A DNA stretch of 48,929 nucleotides from Brooklawnia sp049651565 (GTDB taxonomy: Bacteria; Actinomycetota; Actinomycetes; Propionibacteriales; Propionibacteriaceae): positions 1-48,929 of the forward strand of contig NZ_JBASCI010000120.1 of the NCBI RefSeq assembly GCF_049651565.1, written 5' to 3'. Of the stretch, positions 1 to 8,582 are shown one piece after another. The translations under genes and the position numbers were made by a program. Each line of letters opens with the position of its first letter. Positions within the stretch are counted from its first letter, which is position 1. The notes beneath the pieces are model-generated. The model was not told where the DNA came from and searched no databases. It saw only the letters and a list, made by a program, of their open reading frames with translations.

Positions 1-2
1 CC

Positions 3-1277
3 GGGAACAAGGGGTCCAAGACTCCCGGGGTGGACCGTGTCACCGTGGCACGGATCAGTTCCGGGGTCGGGGTGGAGGAGTTCCTGCGAAACATTCGAGC
101 CCAGTTGAGGGCTGGAGAGTTCAGGCCGGTGCCGGTGCGGCAGGTGATGATCCCCAAGGCCAGCGGCAAGCTGCGCAAGTTGGGCATCCCGACCGTGACC
201 GACCGGGTGGTGCAGGCAGCTTTGAAGCTGGTCCTGGAACCCATCTTCGAGGCCGACTTCAAGTCGTGCTCCTATGGGTTCAGACCTAACCGGCGCGCGC
301 AGGACGCGGTCGCCGAGATCCACCACTTCGCGAGCAAATCGTATGAGTGGGTGCTGGAGGCCGACATTGAGGCGTGTTTCGACATGATCGACCACACCGC
401 CTTGATGGACCGGCTCCGGTGCAGGATCGGTGACAAGCGGGTGCTCGCGCTGGTCAAGGCGTTCCTGAAAGCGGGAGTGCTCACCACGGTGGGCACGACC
501 GAGGGGACGATCACCGGCACCCCACAGGGCGGGATCTTGTCCCCGCTGCTGGCCAACATTGCCCTATCAGTCCTCGATGACGAGTTCACTCGCCGCTGGG
601 ACCATGAGATGGGCACGGCCGGAAAGCGGGCCTGGCGCCGTGACCACGGCAAAGCGTCCTACCGGCTGATCCGTTACGCCGATGACTTCGTCATCGTGGT
701 GAAGGGTCAGCAGGAACACGCCGAGCAGTTGCGTCACGAGGTGGCAGACGTGCTGGCCCCGATGGGGTTGCGTCTGTCGCCGGAGAAGACCCGCGTGGTC
801 CACATCGACCACGGGTTCGACTTCCTCGGTTTCCACATCCGACGGATGCGGAGACGAGGCAGCAACAAGTGGTACGTCTACACCCTGCCCGCGAAGAAGG
901 CGATCGCCTCGATCAGACAGCGGGTGAAGACCATGACCTACAGGAACACCCTGCACCAGGACCCGGGATACCTCATGGACTATCTCGGGCGGGTGCTGCG
1001 GGGATGGGCGAACTACTTCCGGTATGCGGTGGCCAAAGCAACCTTCGCCGCGATCGACTCCTACACGTGGGAGCGGATCACGGCATGGCTACGCAAGAAG
1101 CACCGCCGACTCGGATGGCCGGAACTCCGCCGCAGGTACTGCCTGCCCGGAACCTGGCGCCTCGCTCACAACGGGAAGAGGTTCACCGGCGCCGCCAGCG
1201 TCCCGGTGACCAGGTACCGCTACCGCGGCTACCACATTCCTACCCCCTGGGACCGGCCAGCTGTCACCACCAGCTGA
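3..1277 (+). CDS. Group II intron reverse transcriptase/maturase (5' end outside window)
   Basis: Intron-encoded protein that helps the intron RNA fold and splice and reverse-transcribes it during retrohoming. The frame is open to the left edge and begins with the RT-0 type motif GNKGSKTPGVD, so the N-terminus lies outside the window; the GTG at 30 is probably only an internal codon. Counting from that GTG, the reverse-transcriptase palm includes SYGFRPNR near 86, TGTPQGGILSPLLAN near 165 and the catalytic YADD at 216-219 (nt 675-686). A maturase X domain follows (GWANYFRYAVAKATF). The C-terminus stops soon after it, with no HNH endonuclease domain visible. Intron RNA domains V and VI follow directly, so this is a true intron ORF. 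The family is certain; whether the copy is active cannot be judged without its 5' end. Confidence 0.93.
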   Translation, partial: GNKGSKTPGVDRVTVARISSGVGVEEFLRNIRAQLRAGEFRPVPVRQVMIPKASGKLRKLGIPTVTDRVVQAALKLVLEPIFEADFKSCSYGFRPNRRAQDAVAEIHHFASKSYEWVLEADIEACFDMIDHTALMDRLRCRIGDKRVLALVKAFLKAGVLTTVGTTEGTITGTPQGGILSPLLANIALSVLDDEFTRRWDHEMGTAGKRAWRRDHGKASYRLIRYADDFVIVVKGQQEHAEQLRHEVADVLAPMGLRLSPEKTRVVHIDHGFDFLGFHIRRMRRRGSNKWYVYTLPAKKAIASIRQRVKTMTYRNTLHQDPGYLMDYLGRVLRGWANYFRYAVAKATFAAIDSYTWERITAWLRKKHRRLGWPELRRRYCLPGTWRLAHNGKRFTGAASVPVTRYRYRGYHIPTPWDRPAVTTS

Positions 1278-1296
1278 ACCAGCCCTCTCTCATGGA

Positions 1297-1393
<97 letters not shown>

Positions 1394-2203
1394 TGGCACC
1401 ACGTCAGCGAGTTCCCGATCGAAGATGGTGGCCGTGGGCCCAAGCAGCTGACCGGGATGGTCGACCTCACTCCCGATGAGTACGGCAACCCTAGGGCGCG
1501 GCTGCTGGACCTGGTGCCCGGCCGGTCCGGGAAGGCCTACAGCGACTGGCTCAAAGAGCGTGGCGAGGACTTCCGCGACGGTGTCGAGGTCGCCACCCTC
1601 GACCCGTTCCACGGCTACAAGAACGCCATCGACGACCAGCTCGAGGACGCCACCGCCGTGCTCGACGCCTTCCATGTGGTCAACCTCGGCACCCAGGCCG
1701 TCGACGAAGTGAGGCGCCGGGTCCAGCAGGAGATCCACGGCCACCGCGGCCGCAAGAACGACCCGCTCTACGGCATCAGGATGATCCTGCGCTGCGGCCA
1801 GGAGAAGCTCACCGACCGCCAGCGCGCACGCCTCGACAAGGCGATCGCCGCCGACGAACGTCACGACGAGGTGCTCGTCGCCTGGCTGTGTGCCCAACAG
1901 CTCCGGTCGGCCTACAAGGCCACGAGCCCGGTCGAAGGCCGGCGGATCGCCGAGAAGGTCCTCGCCAGCCTGCCGACCTGCCCGATCCCGGAGATCAAGC
2001 GACTCGGGAAGACCCTCAAGCAGTGGCGGGAAGCGTTCCTGGCCTACTTCGACACCGGCCGCGCCAACAACGGCGGCACCGAAGCGATCAACGGCCTGAT
2101 CGAGCTCCACCGCCGCATCGCCCGCGGCTTCCGTAACCGCGAGCACTACCGGCTACGCATGCTGCTCATCGGCGGCGGACTCGCCCACCCCCACCTCAGG
2201 TAG
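1394..2203 (+). pseudogene. ISL3-family transposase, 3' exon (interrupted by group II intron)
   Basis: C-terminal part of an ISL3-type DDE transposase. The frame runs without a stop from the intron end (WHHVSEFPIEDGGRGPK, typical of this family just after the first catalytic region) through LDPFHGYKNAI, LDAFHVVNLGTQAVDEVRRR and a C-terminal NNGGTEAINGLIELHRRIARGF motif to the TAG at 2201-2203. About 270 residues remain. The 5' exon must lie left of the window beyond the intron. Intron and transposase point the same way, so accurate splicing could in principle restore the mRNA; otherwise this is a disrupted insertion sequence. Family assignment is from motif recognition. Confidence 0.88.
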
Positions 2204-2223
2204 GAAGAGCCGGATTCGGGCCC
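2204..2223. repeat. Probable right terminal inverted repeat of the ISL3 element
   Basis: Directly after the transposase stop lies GAAGAGCCGGATTCGGGCCC. Read from the outside inwards it starts GGGCCCGAATCCGGCTCTTC, which resembles the GC-rich ends starting GG..CC..GGCTCTTC seen in ISL3-type elements. The left end is outside the window, so the pair and any target duplication cannot be checked. An unrelated open frame resumes immediately to the right, supporting an element border here. Confidence 0.6.
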
Positions 2224-2724
2224 ACGACAGCGCTGCTCGTCGGAGTCGCACTGGGTGCAGCCCGGATGATCTACACGGTCGTTCGAGCCAGGCGGGTCGA
2301 GCCGCTCTCAGCCCTGGTGGTCCTCCTCCTGCTCGCTGGCACCGTGGTTGGCCTGCTCGACGGTGATCCCCGGGTCGTGATGGCCCGGGGAAGTTGGGTC
2401 ACTGTGGTCGTGGGGTTGTGGCTTCTCGGCTCGCTCCTCGCCACACGCCCGGCGGTGTTCACCGCGACGATGCCGTTCCTGCCGGCCGCGACCGCGACGG
2501 AGTGGGAGGACGCATGGCAGAACGAGCCGAGGTTCCGATCTCTCATGCGCCGGATGACCCTCGCCTTCGGCGCGGCGTTCCTCATCGACGCAGGGGCGCG
2601 CCTGGTGATGGCGTTCACCCTGCCCCTGGACAGCGTTCCGGTTCTGAGCAGTCTGTTGCTCGTGGCCATGCTGGGATGTGTTGTCCTGCTCGGCAGACAC
2701 CTGGCGCGGCGGCCCGCCACTTAA
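2224..2724 (+). pseudogene. VC0807-like membrane protein, 5' truncated by the IS
   Basis: The open frame continues upstream of the first ATG (2266) without a stop to the IS edge and reads TTALLVGVALGAARMIYTVV, so the protein has lost its N-terminus to the insertion. The remaining 167 residues show about four hydrophobic segments (near LVGVALGAAR, LVVLLLLAGTVVGLL, WVTVVVGLWLLGSLLA and SSLLLVAMLGCVVLLG) with a conserved-looking FRSLMRRMTLAFG segment before the last helices. This pattern resembles the uncharacterised VC0807-type integral membrane proteins. Function unknown. Expression would need a promoter from the IS or a start at 2266 that lacks an obvious ribosome-binding site. Confidence 0.6.
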
Positions 2725-2967
2725 CCGAGCAGAGCCGATGGGTAGCACGCGGATCTAAAAGTGGGCCGTCACCCCACGTCGCCAGGGGTGTGAGAACTTG
2801 GGCCAGAAGTTCTCGGCCACACCGGGCACCCGTCCCTCGGACTGGGATGAGCGGCACTGTCTGCCGCTGGCGGAACGCACCGAGGACCTGTCCCGCATTC
2901 CCTATGTGTCACATGGCTCGAACCGGGTGCTGCGGCAACGGGGACTTGGAGATGTGGCGGCGGTTGC

Positions 2968-3567
2968 TCAGGCCGCAGTGACCCGCGCGTGGGTCGCCAT
3001 TCCGGCCAGGAAGGTGTCCACTTGGGCGTGGGCGATGTCGCGTTGCTCCTGAAGCGGTAGCCCGATCGGCAATGGGCGCCCGAAGCGCAGCACGGCATAG
3101 ACGATCTCCTCAGCCCCGCGGGCAGCGTTGATCTCCCCATTGGCGCGGGCGGCGTCAACCAGTGCGGACATGAGGGCCTCGGCGCGGACTCGGCGGTCGG
3201 GCCAGCTGGGTGACTCGAGTAGGGGGTAGATGATGCTCAGGGCGCCCAGGCCGACGTCGATCGAGGAGTGCAGGTAGCGTCCCAGTGCGCCCTGCCCCTC
3301 GGCGGTTTCGGCAAGCGCCCTTTCTCCCGCCTCGATGGCGCGGTCGAGCAGGTCGAGTGCGACCGCCATGAGGAGGTCCTGCTGGCTGGGGAAGTGCCTG
3401 TAGATCGTGCCGATCCCCACCCCGGCTCGGTGGGCGATGGAGTCGCGGGTCGGCTCGCCACCAACCTCGAGCACGAGGTCGATGGTGGCATCCAGAAGCC
3501 GCCGCCGATTGCGTCGTGCGTCGGCGCGACCCGGCGCCCTCTGCTCGATGCTCTCCCTCGCCGGCAT
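2968..3567 (-). CDS. TetR-family transcriptional repressor
   Basis: 199-residue protein with an N-terminal helix-turn-helix typical of TetR repressors: RRLLDATIDLVLEVGGEPTR leads into SIAHRAGVGIGTIYRHFPSQQDLL at about residues 43-66. The C-terminal half is the ligand-binding and dimer domain with no recognisable specificity. It is divergent from the MFS exporter gene that starts 318 bp away, the usual arrangement in which a TetR protein represses the exporter and itself until the exported compound binds. The intervening region has a candidate operator at 3613-3629. The ligand cannot be inferred. Confidence in family and exporter pairing is high. Confidence 0.9.
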   Translation of the reverse strand: MPARESIEQRAPGRADARRNRRRLLDATIDLVLEVGGEPTRDSIAHRAGVGIGTIYRHFPSQQDLLMAVALDLLDRAIEAGERALAETAEGQGALGRYLHSSIDVGLGALSIIYPLLESPSWPDRRVRAEALMSALVDAARANGEINAARGAEEIVYAVLRFGRPLPIGLPLQEQRDIAHAQVDTFLAGMATHARVTAA

Positions 3568-3612
3568 AAACGGAGACTAGCACTCCGTGTCACTTGCCTG
3601 ATCCCCTCAAAG

Positions 3613-3629
3613 CGGAGTAGGATCCTCCG
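3613..3629. promoter_or_regulatory. Candidate TetR operator in the 318-bp TetR-MFS intergenic region
   Basis: CGGAGTAGGATCCTCCG is an imperfect palindrome (6 of 8 base pairs match around the central base), lying about 45 bp upstream of the TetR start in the divergent region 3568-3885. Position and symmetry fit an operator for the TetR repressor. The rest of 3568-3885 shows no gene; a modest AAGGA sequence at 3875-3879 precedes the exporter start. No convincing -10/-35 pair was identified. Inference only. Confidence 0.35.
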
Positions 3630-3885
3630 ATTGTGGTTTCCCCTGTCGTGCGCAGGGGGCTGCCGCCGGAGCGGAGGAGGGGTGCTCTGTCTGAGGTTGA
3701 GGGCCGACGCTCCTAGCGCTGCACCCGTCCAATGACACCGAGCTAGGAGGGCATTCGGTGAGAAGGCCTACTGCAGCGGCGTGGTCGTCAGGCGCTAGTG
3801 CCGAGGCGAGTAGACCCGCAAGCTCCTGGGAAGTCCGATTGCCCGCAGCAGGGACCTTTGCGCCCGCCATCACGAAGGAATTGGT

Positions 3886-5412
3886 TTGTCTGTCTCTTTG
3901 GCTCGTTCTGGCCCATCTCGGCTGACCGTGGTGTGGACGGTGGTCCTCGGTGCGGTCATGGTGCCGGTCGATGCGACCATCGTGAACGTCGCGATCACGA
4001 AGCTGGCGGCCGCGACGGGGGCGTCGCTGCCGGTCATCCAGTGGGTGAGCACCGGGTATGCGTTGGCCTTGGCCACCGTCCTCCCGGTGGCGGCGTGGTT
4101 GATCAACCGGTTCTCGTCCCGGACTGTGTTCCTCGCCGCGGTCGCGGTGTTCGCGGCCGGCTCAGCTTTGGTCGCGGCGTCGTGGAATGTGGAGTCTCTC
4201 ATCGCCTTCCGGGTCGTGCAGGGCTTGGCCGGCGGGGTGGTCACCCCGGCGGCGATGACCCTGGTGCTGGGCTCGACGCCGCCGGCGGAGCGGGGTCGGG
4301 CGATGGCGCTGCTCGGGCTGCCGCTCATGCTGGGCCCGATCCTTGCGCCGGTCCTCGGCGGGTGGCTGCTGGACACCGTGTCCTGGCGGTGGATGTTCCT
4401 GATCAACCTGCCGATCGGTGCCGCCGCCATAGGGCTAGGCATGCGGAACCTGCCCGCACTAACGGCGACCCCACAGGGCCGGCTGGACTGGCGCGGCCTG
4501 GCGCTGCTGCCTCCCGCGTTGGCCGCCCTGGTCTTGGGGACCTCGCTCATGACCCCAGGCGCCCTCCCGCCCACCGTGGTTGTCCTGTTCGCGGTCGGCG
4601 CGGTCCTCATCACCGCGTTCGTGGTCCATGCGCTACGGGCCCCGGCACCGTTGCTGGACCTGCGACTGTTCGGTGACCGGCTGGTCGGCGGGGCGGCCGC
4701 TGTCCTGTTCCTGTACACGGGGGCCACCATGGCCGGGCTCATCCTCATGCCCCTGTACTGGCAGGTCGCCCAGGGCGAGCCCGCCCTGACGACTGGCCTG
4801 CTCATGGCCCCGGCCGCAGTCGTGGCCGCCGCGGTGATCCGATCCTCTGGGACCCTCATCGACAGCCGCACCCCGCTACAGGTCATCGGCGCCGGCATCG
4901 CGCTCTCCCTGCTCGCCCAAGCCGGCCTCGCCATCGCGTTCACCGCCGGCGCAGCCACCTGGATGATCGCGGCCCTGTGGGCACTGCACTCCCTCGGGTC
5001 GGCGTTCGTCATCATGCCCGGCTCCACCACCGCCGTCCGCCACCTCACCGGCCCGCAGGTCCCCTCTGCCACCACCGCGCTGCAGGTAAGCGCCCAAATC
5101 GCCGCAGCAGCTTGCGTCGCCGCCGTCTCGGTGCTGCTCACCGCCCGGCTCGGGGTGCGTCTGCCCACGGGGCCAGCGACCGTCGCCGAGCTGGCCGCAC
5201 TGTCCCCGACCGCCCGCGCCCAGGTCGGCCCGCAGGTCGCGGCGGCCTTCGGTGACGTCGCCTGGCTGCCGACTGCGCTCATGCTCGCCGCCGGCCTGCT
5301 CGCCCTGGTCGTCTTTCGCGGCATCCCCGCACCTCAGGCCCACCGGGTGACGGCCTCCTCGGTGGTCCCCGTCGCCGAGGAGTCGGCGACGGAGGGGACC
5401 ACGCGCCCGTGA
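3886..5412 (+). CDS. MFS multidrug exporter, DHA2 (EmrB/QacA) type
   Basis: 508-residue integral membrane exporter, predicted to use the proton gradient to expel drugs or toxic metabolites. Hydrophobic segments fill the protein, consistent with the 14-helix DHA2 group. Visible family motifs are VPVDATIVNVAI in helix 1 (the D-x-T-I-V-N-V-A signature), IQWVSTGYALALA in helix 2, RVVQGLAGGVVTPA (motif B region), GPILAPVLGGWL (motif C) and SWRWMFLINLPIG. The start is taken as TTG at 3886, preceded by AAGGA. It is divergent from the TetR gene. A HelD-like fragment follows 40 bp downstream with its own ribosome-binding site; in actinobacteria HelD-like genes can be linked to antibiotic tolerance, so this may once have been a resistance cluster (inference). 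Confidence 0.92.
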   Translation: MSVSLARSGPSRLTVVWTVVLGAVMVPVDATIVNVAITKLAAATGASLPVIQWVSTGYALALATVLPVAAWLINRFSSRTVFLAAVAVFAAGSALVAASWNVESLIAFRVVQGLAGGVVTPAAMTLVLGSTPPAERGRAMALLGLPLMLGPILAPVLGGWLLDTVSWRWMFLINLPIGAAAIGLGMRNLPALTATPQGRLDWRGLALLPPALAALVLGTSLMTPGALPPTVVVLFAVGAVLITAFVVHALRAPAPLLDLRLFGDRLVGGAAAVLFLYTGATMAGLILMPLYWQVAQGEPALTTGLLMAPAAVVAAAVIRSSGTLIDSRTPLQVIGAGIALSLLAQAGLAIAFTAGAATWMIAALWALHSLGSAFVIMPGSTTAVRHLTGPQVPSATTALQVSAQIAAAACVAAVSVLLTARLGVRLPTGPATVAELAALSPTARAQVGPQVAAAFGDVAWLPTALMLAAGLLALVVFRGIPAPQAHRVTASSVVPVAEESATEGTTRP

Positions 5413-5452
5413 CCGGCTCGGCTTACCTGTCGTATGTTGTGAAGGAGACCCG

Positions 5453-6515
5453 TTGACGGCGCCGCCCGTGTTCGACCTGCCCACCCGTTTGGCCGCCAAG
5501 GCAGGCGACGATCTGACCGGGGCCGACGAGGCCCACTTCACAGCCATGGCTGCGGCCCTGGACGAGATGACCGCCGACCTGAAACGGCAGCTCGACCAGC
5601 TCCGGCAGGCTCCCGCCCGGGCCGGGCAGGAGTTGCTCGAACGCGACCTGCAGACCCAACGGCTGGCCGCGCGCCTGCGGCTGCTGGGACGCTACCGGCT
5701 CGATGTGTGTCTGGGCCGGATGGTCACCACCGACGGCCAGGTCGTCTATGTCGGGCGGGTCGGGATCAAGGACACCACCGGCGGGCAGCTGCTCGTGGAC
5801 TGGCGTTCCCCGGCCGCCGGACCGTTCTTCGCGGCCACCTTGGCTCAGCCGATGGGTCTGGCCAGCCGGCGCCGATACCGCTGGGCAGGAGGCCAGATCG
5901 TCGACTACTGGGACGAGCTCTTCACACCGGGTAGCGCCCGCGGGCTCGCCCCCGATCGTGACTCGGCGCTGCTGGCCAGCCTGGCCCAGGCCCGCACCCC
6001 CCGGATGCAGGACGTCCTCGGCACGATCGCGGCCGACCAGGACGCCATCGTCCGAGCCGACGCCCACGGCCCGCTGCTCGTGGACGGCGGCCCGGGGACG
6101 GGCAAGACCGTCGTCGCGCTGCACCGCGCGGCCTACCTGCTGTATGCCGACCCGCGACTGGCCCGCGGCGGGTCCGGAGTGCTGGTCCTTGGCCCGCACC
6201 GTCCCTACCTGTCGTACATCGCCGACGTGCTGCCCAGCCTCGGCGAGGACGGGGTCCAAGTCGCCACCCTGACCGACCTGGTCCCCGAGGCATCCACGGC
6301 TGCGCCAGAACCCGACCCGGCCGTCGCCGACCTGAAGGCCCGCACCGACATGGTCGCCGCGATCGAACCCGCTGTCGCGCTCTACGAGGAGCCCCCGACC
6401 GATCACGTACAGGTCGAGACCCCCTGGGGCAGCGCCACCCTCTCGCCCCGTGACTGGGCCGACGCGTTCGCCGCCGTCGAGCCGGGCACCCCGCACAACG
6501 AGGCCCGAGGCCAGA
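5453..6515 (+). pseudogene. HelD/HelR-like RNA-polymerase-associated ATPase, N-terminal half only
   Basis: TTG start at 5453 with a strong GAAGGAG ribosome-binding site (5441-5447). About 350 residues match the UvrD/Rep-like HelD family: an N-terminal coiled-coil arm (MAAALDEMTADLKRQLDQL), YVGRVGIKD and LLVDWRSPAAGPFF motifs, and a Walker A loop GGPGTGKT with VVALHRAAYLLY. HelD proteins free stalled or drug-bound RNA polymerase from DNA, and some (HelR) raise rifampicin tolerance. Recognisable homology ends near EPGTPHNEARG (about 6505-6515), after which the frame continues as meaningless Ser/Thr/Arg-rich sequence to 7138 while another frame becomes coding. The second ATPase half is missing, so the product is probably inactive. 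Confidence 0.8.
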
Positions 6516-6516
6516 T

Positions 6517-6795
6517 CTACGCGTCCACGTCCAGCTCGACCTGGCGGACGTCGCCGAGAACGAGTTCATCGAGGGGGTCATGCGCGTCACCGGGCGGCTC
6601 CAGGACGGCATCGAGCCGTTCGAGACCGGCCTGCGAGTCGAGTTCCACGACGAAGCCGACGGCCGCACCCGCATCGAGATCCGCCAGTGGCTCCCCGGCC
6701 GTATCGCGGCGTCGGCCGAGCAAGGGTGGCGAGAAGCGTTCGCCAAACTCGACGTCGCGCTCGCCCGCGCCGGTGCCGCACAGGTCGAGGTGTAG
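6517..6795 (+). pseudogene. SRPBCC (AHSA1-like) domain protein, C-terminal fragment
   Basis: In the frame ending at the TAG at 6793-6795 about 90 residues read VHVQLDLADVAENEFIEGV, then MRVTGRLQDG and finally IEIRQWLPGR with EQGWREAFAKLDVAL. The final amphipathic helix with GW(R/Q)E..AKL is typical of the C-terminal helix of SRPBCC/AHSA1-like ligand-binding proteins, which are often encoded beside DHFR-like reductases as here. The N-terminus is replaced by the HelD fragment, so the join near 6510-6520 looks like a deletion or recombination scar. Translation from the ATG at 6580 is possible but would give only half a fold. Confidence 0.6.
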
Positions 6796-6798
6796 GAC

Positions 6799-7210
6799 AT
6801 GGCCAAGCTCATCTACATCAACAACGTGTCCCTCGACGGCTACTTCGAGGACCGGCACGGCGTCTACGACTTCGGATCGATGGACGACGACGTGTTCACT
6901 GCGTACATCGGCCTGTTGCGAACCGTGGGGACCTTCCTCTACGGGCGCCGCCTGTACGAGACGATGGCCCCCTGGGAGACCCTGCCCGCCCTGGCCGCAC
7001 AGTCGTCCCTCACCGCGGAGTTCTCCGACGTCTGGAAAGCGCCACGCAAGATCGTCTACTCCTCAACCCTGGCGACGGCACAGACAGCCAACACCAGCAT
7101 CGAACGCACCTTCGACACCACCGCCGTACAACAACTGAAGGCCGACGCCAGCCGCGACCTCACAGTGGGAGGCGCCAACCTCGCATCACAAGCCCTCAAC
7201 GCCGGCCTCA
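6799..7210 (+). pseudogene. Dihydrofolate-reductase-like (RibD C-terminal type) protein, 3' truncated
   Basis: ATG at 6799, four bases after the SRPBCC stop. The first 137 residues match the DHFR-like RibD_C family: MAKLIYINNVSLDGYFED at the N-terminus, FLYGRRLYETM (the G-R-x-x-Y-E signature), a KIVYSSTL strand and DLTVGGANLASQALNAGL. These proteins bind NADPH, and many actinobacterial members are uncharacterised oxidoreductases. Homology stops abruptly at LNAGL (about 7208), where the DprA frame begins. The remaining frame to 7419 is antisense-like filler. The missing C-terminal strand pair means the product is unlikely to be active. Confidence 0.75.
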
Positions 7211-7954
7211 GGAGTCCGAGCCCTGATCCCCGGCGACGCTCATTGGCCCGGTGCCCTCAACGACTTGGGGGAAGCTGCACCGTACGTGCTGTGGGTTCGC
7301 GGCGCGTCCTCCTTCCTGTCTCGTCCGTTGCGCGACTTCGTGACGATCACCGGAGCGCGGGCGTCTACCTCGTACGGGGATCATGTAGCTCGCGAGCTCG
7401 CTGCCTCCGTCGCTGCTGACGACCGAGTTGTCGTTGCCGGGGGTGCCTACGGGATCGAAGGAGTTGCACATCAGACTGCTCTCGCAACCGGCGGCGATAC
7501 CATCGCCGTTCTCGCCAACGGGGTTGACCGGCCTTACCCTGCTGGGCACCGCGACCTTCTCGACCGCGTGGCAGATGGGGTGCTGGTCAGCGAGGTTCCG
7601 CCAGGTACTGTTCCAACCCGACATCGCTTCATCGCTCGGGCGCGCTTGATGGCGGCGCTCTCGTCGGCGACGGTTCTTGTCGAGGCCGGATTCCGCTCGG
7701 GCTCGCTGGCGGTGGCGCATCGCGCCTCGGAGCTGGGTCGAGGAGTGGGAGCAGTCCCCGGGCCGGTGACGAGCGCATCGAGTGCGGGACCGCACAGTCT
7801 GTTGCAGACCGGCGTCGCGTGGCTGGTGGCCGATTCGGCAGACCTTTCGGGTCTCGCGGAACACCAGGGCTCGCGTCAGGCGTCGGCGTTGCGAGCGGAA
7901 CTTGGCGGGGGTCAGGCTCGACGGTCCGCATCCGAGCCCGCACGGACCCTTTAG
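7211..7954 (+). pseudogene. dprA: DprA/Smf-like DNA-processing protein, N-terminally truncated
   Basis: The frame opens at the scar after the DHFR fragment and reads GVRALIPGDAHWPGALNDLG, VLWVRG, FVTITGARASTSYGDHVARELA and VVVAGGAYGIEGVAHQTAL, matching the Rossmann core of DprA, which loads RecA on incoming single-stranded DNA during transformation and is common on actinobacterial mobile elements. RHRFIARARLMAALSSATVLVEA and VPGPVTSASSAGPHSLL are also diagnostic. About 247 residues remain. The N-terminal SAM-like region before the Rossmann fold is absent and the first possible start is TTG 7265. The C-terminus is intact (TAG 7952-7954). Some element-borne DprA proteins are short, so residual function is possible. 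Confidence 0.75.
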
Positions 7955-7991
7955 GGATGATCTACCCAGTGCGGCAGGCTGGCACCCGAGG

Positions 7992-8360
7992 TCAGTGCTC
8001 ACTGCGAGCAAACTCGGGCAGCGCTGCCGCGCCGCCACTCTCGCGCTGACGCCGCGCACGGCGTTCGCGAGCGCGAACCTTCACGAGCATCACGAGACTC
8101 ATTGGACCGAAGAGCGTCATCTTGAGCGCGTTCCATATGCAGACCAACACGACGAGGTGAAGCCACCCGGGGCCGCCGTCGCCGATGAGGGTGGTGCACC
8201 AGTGGGCGACAGCCACGTAGGGAACAGCCAGGAGCATCGCTGGGATGCCCCACTTGAGTCCCTGCCTTGTGCGGAGCAGATCAAGGACGATGTTGCTCGG
8301 CATGTAGCGCCGGAGGAAGTATCGGACCTCGATGCTCGTGGTCCACAGTAGGCGGATCAT
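7992..8360 (-). CDS. Small conserved membrane protein of actinobacterial mobile elements
   Basis: 122 residues with a good ribosome-binding site (AGAGGAG shortly upstream of ATG 8360). N-terminal RYFLRRYMPSNIVLDLLRTRQG precedes two or three hydrophobic segments (GIPAMLLAVPYVAVAHWCTTLI and WLHLVVLVCIWNALKMTLFGPMSLVML, each given here in part of the chain) and a basic tail. I recognise it as an uncharacterised family that recurs beside transfer genes in Micrococcales, sometimes labelled sulfate-permease-like without evidence. It points the same way as the CBASS operon and lies 222 bp downstream of it; no gene is seen in 8361-8582. Function unknown. Confidence 0.65.
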   Translation of the reverse strand: MIRLLWTTSIEVRYFLRRYMPSNIVLDLLRTRQGLKWGIPAMLLAVPYVAVAHWCTTLIGDGGPGWLHLVVLVCIWNALKMTLFGPMSLVMLVKVRARERRARRQRESGGAAALPEFARSEH

Positions 8361-8582
8361 GATGGGCTCCTCTCAACACGCGCCTGCTTCGTCGAGACGG
8401 TGCGTGGAGAGCGACCCGAAGGTCTGCCGCGAACGGCCCAAAGGTAAGGAGAAATCCGCCTCAACCTCAAGCCTACGTCGGTGCAGTGGTATTGGAAAGG
8501 GGGCGCCCGGGTCTGGCGTCCAGGCTGCGCCCCCTAGCGTCGGCTCGCGAACGGCGAGGACGCGCGGCAGATCGGGCGACCG

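Noticed and set aside
2725..2967. Plus-strand frame of about 84 codons from 2798 between the truncated membrane gene and TetR
   Set aside because: No recognised motif, no good ribosome-binding site, and it runs into the TetR coding region. Could be a relic of a lost gene; nothing firm to report.
3870..5324. 484-codon minus-strand open frame opposite the MFS gene
   Set aside because: Shadow of GC-rich coding sequence; low-complexity Ala/Thr/Arg translation and the plus strand encodes a clear exporter.
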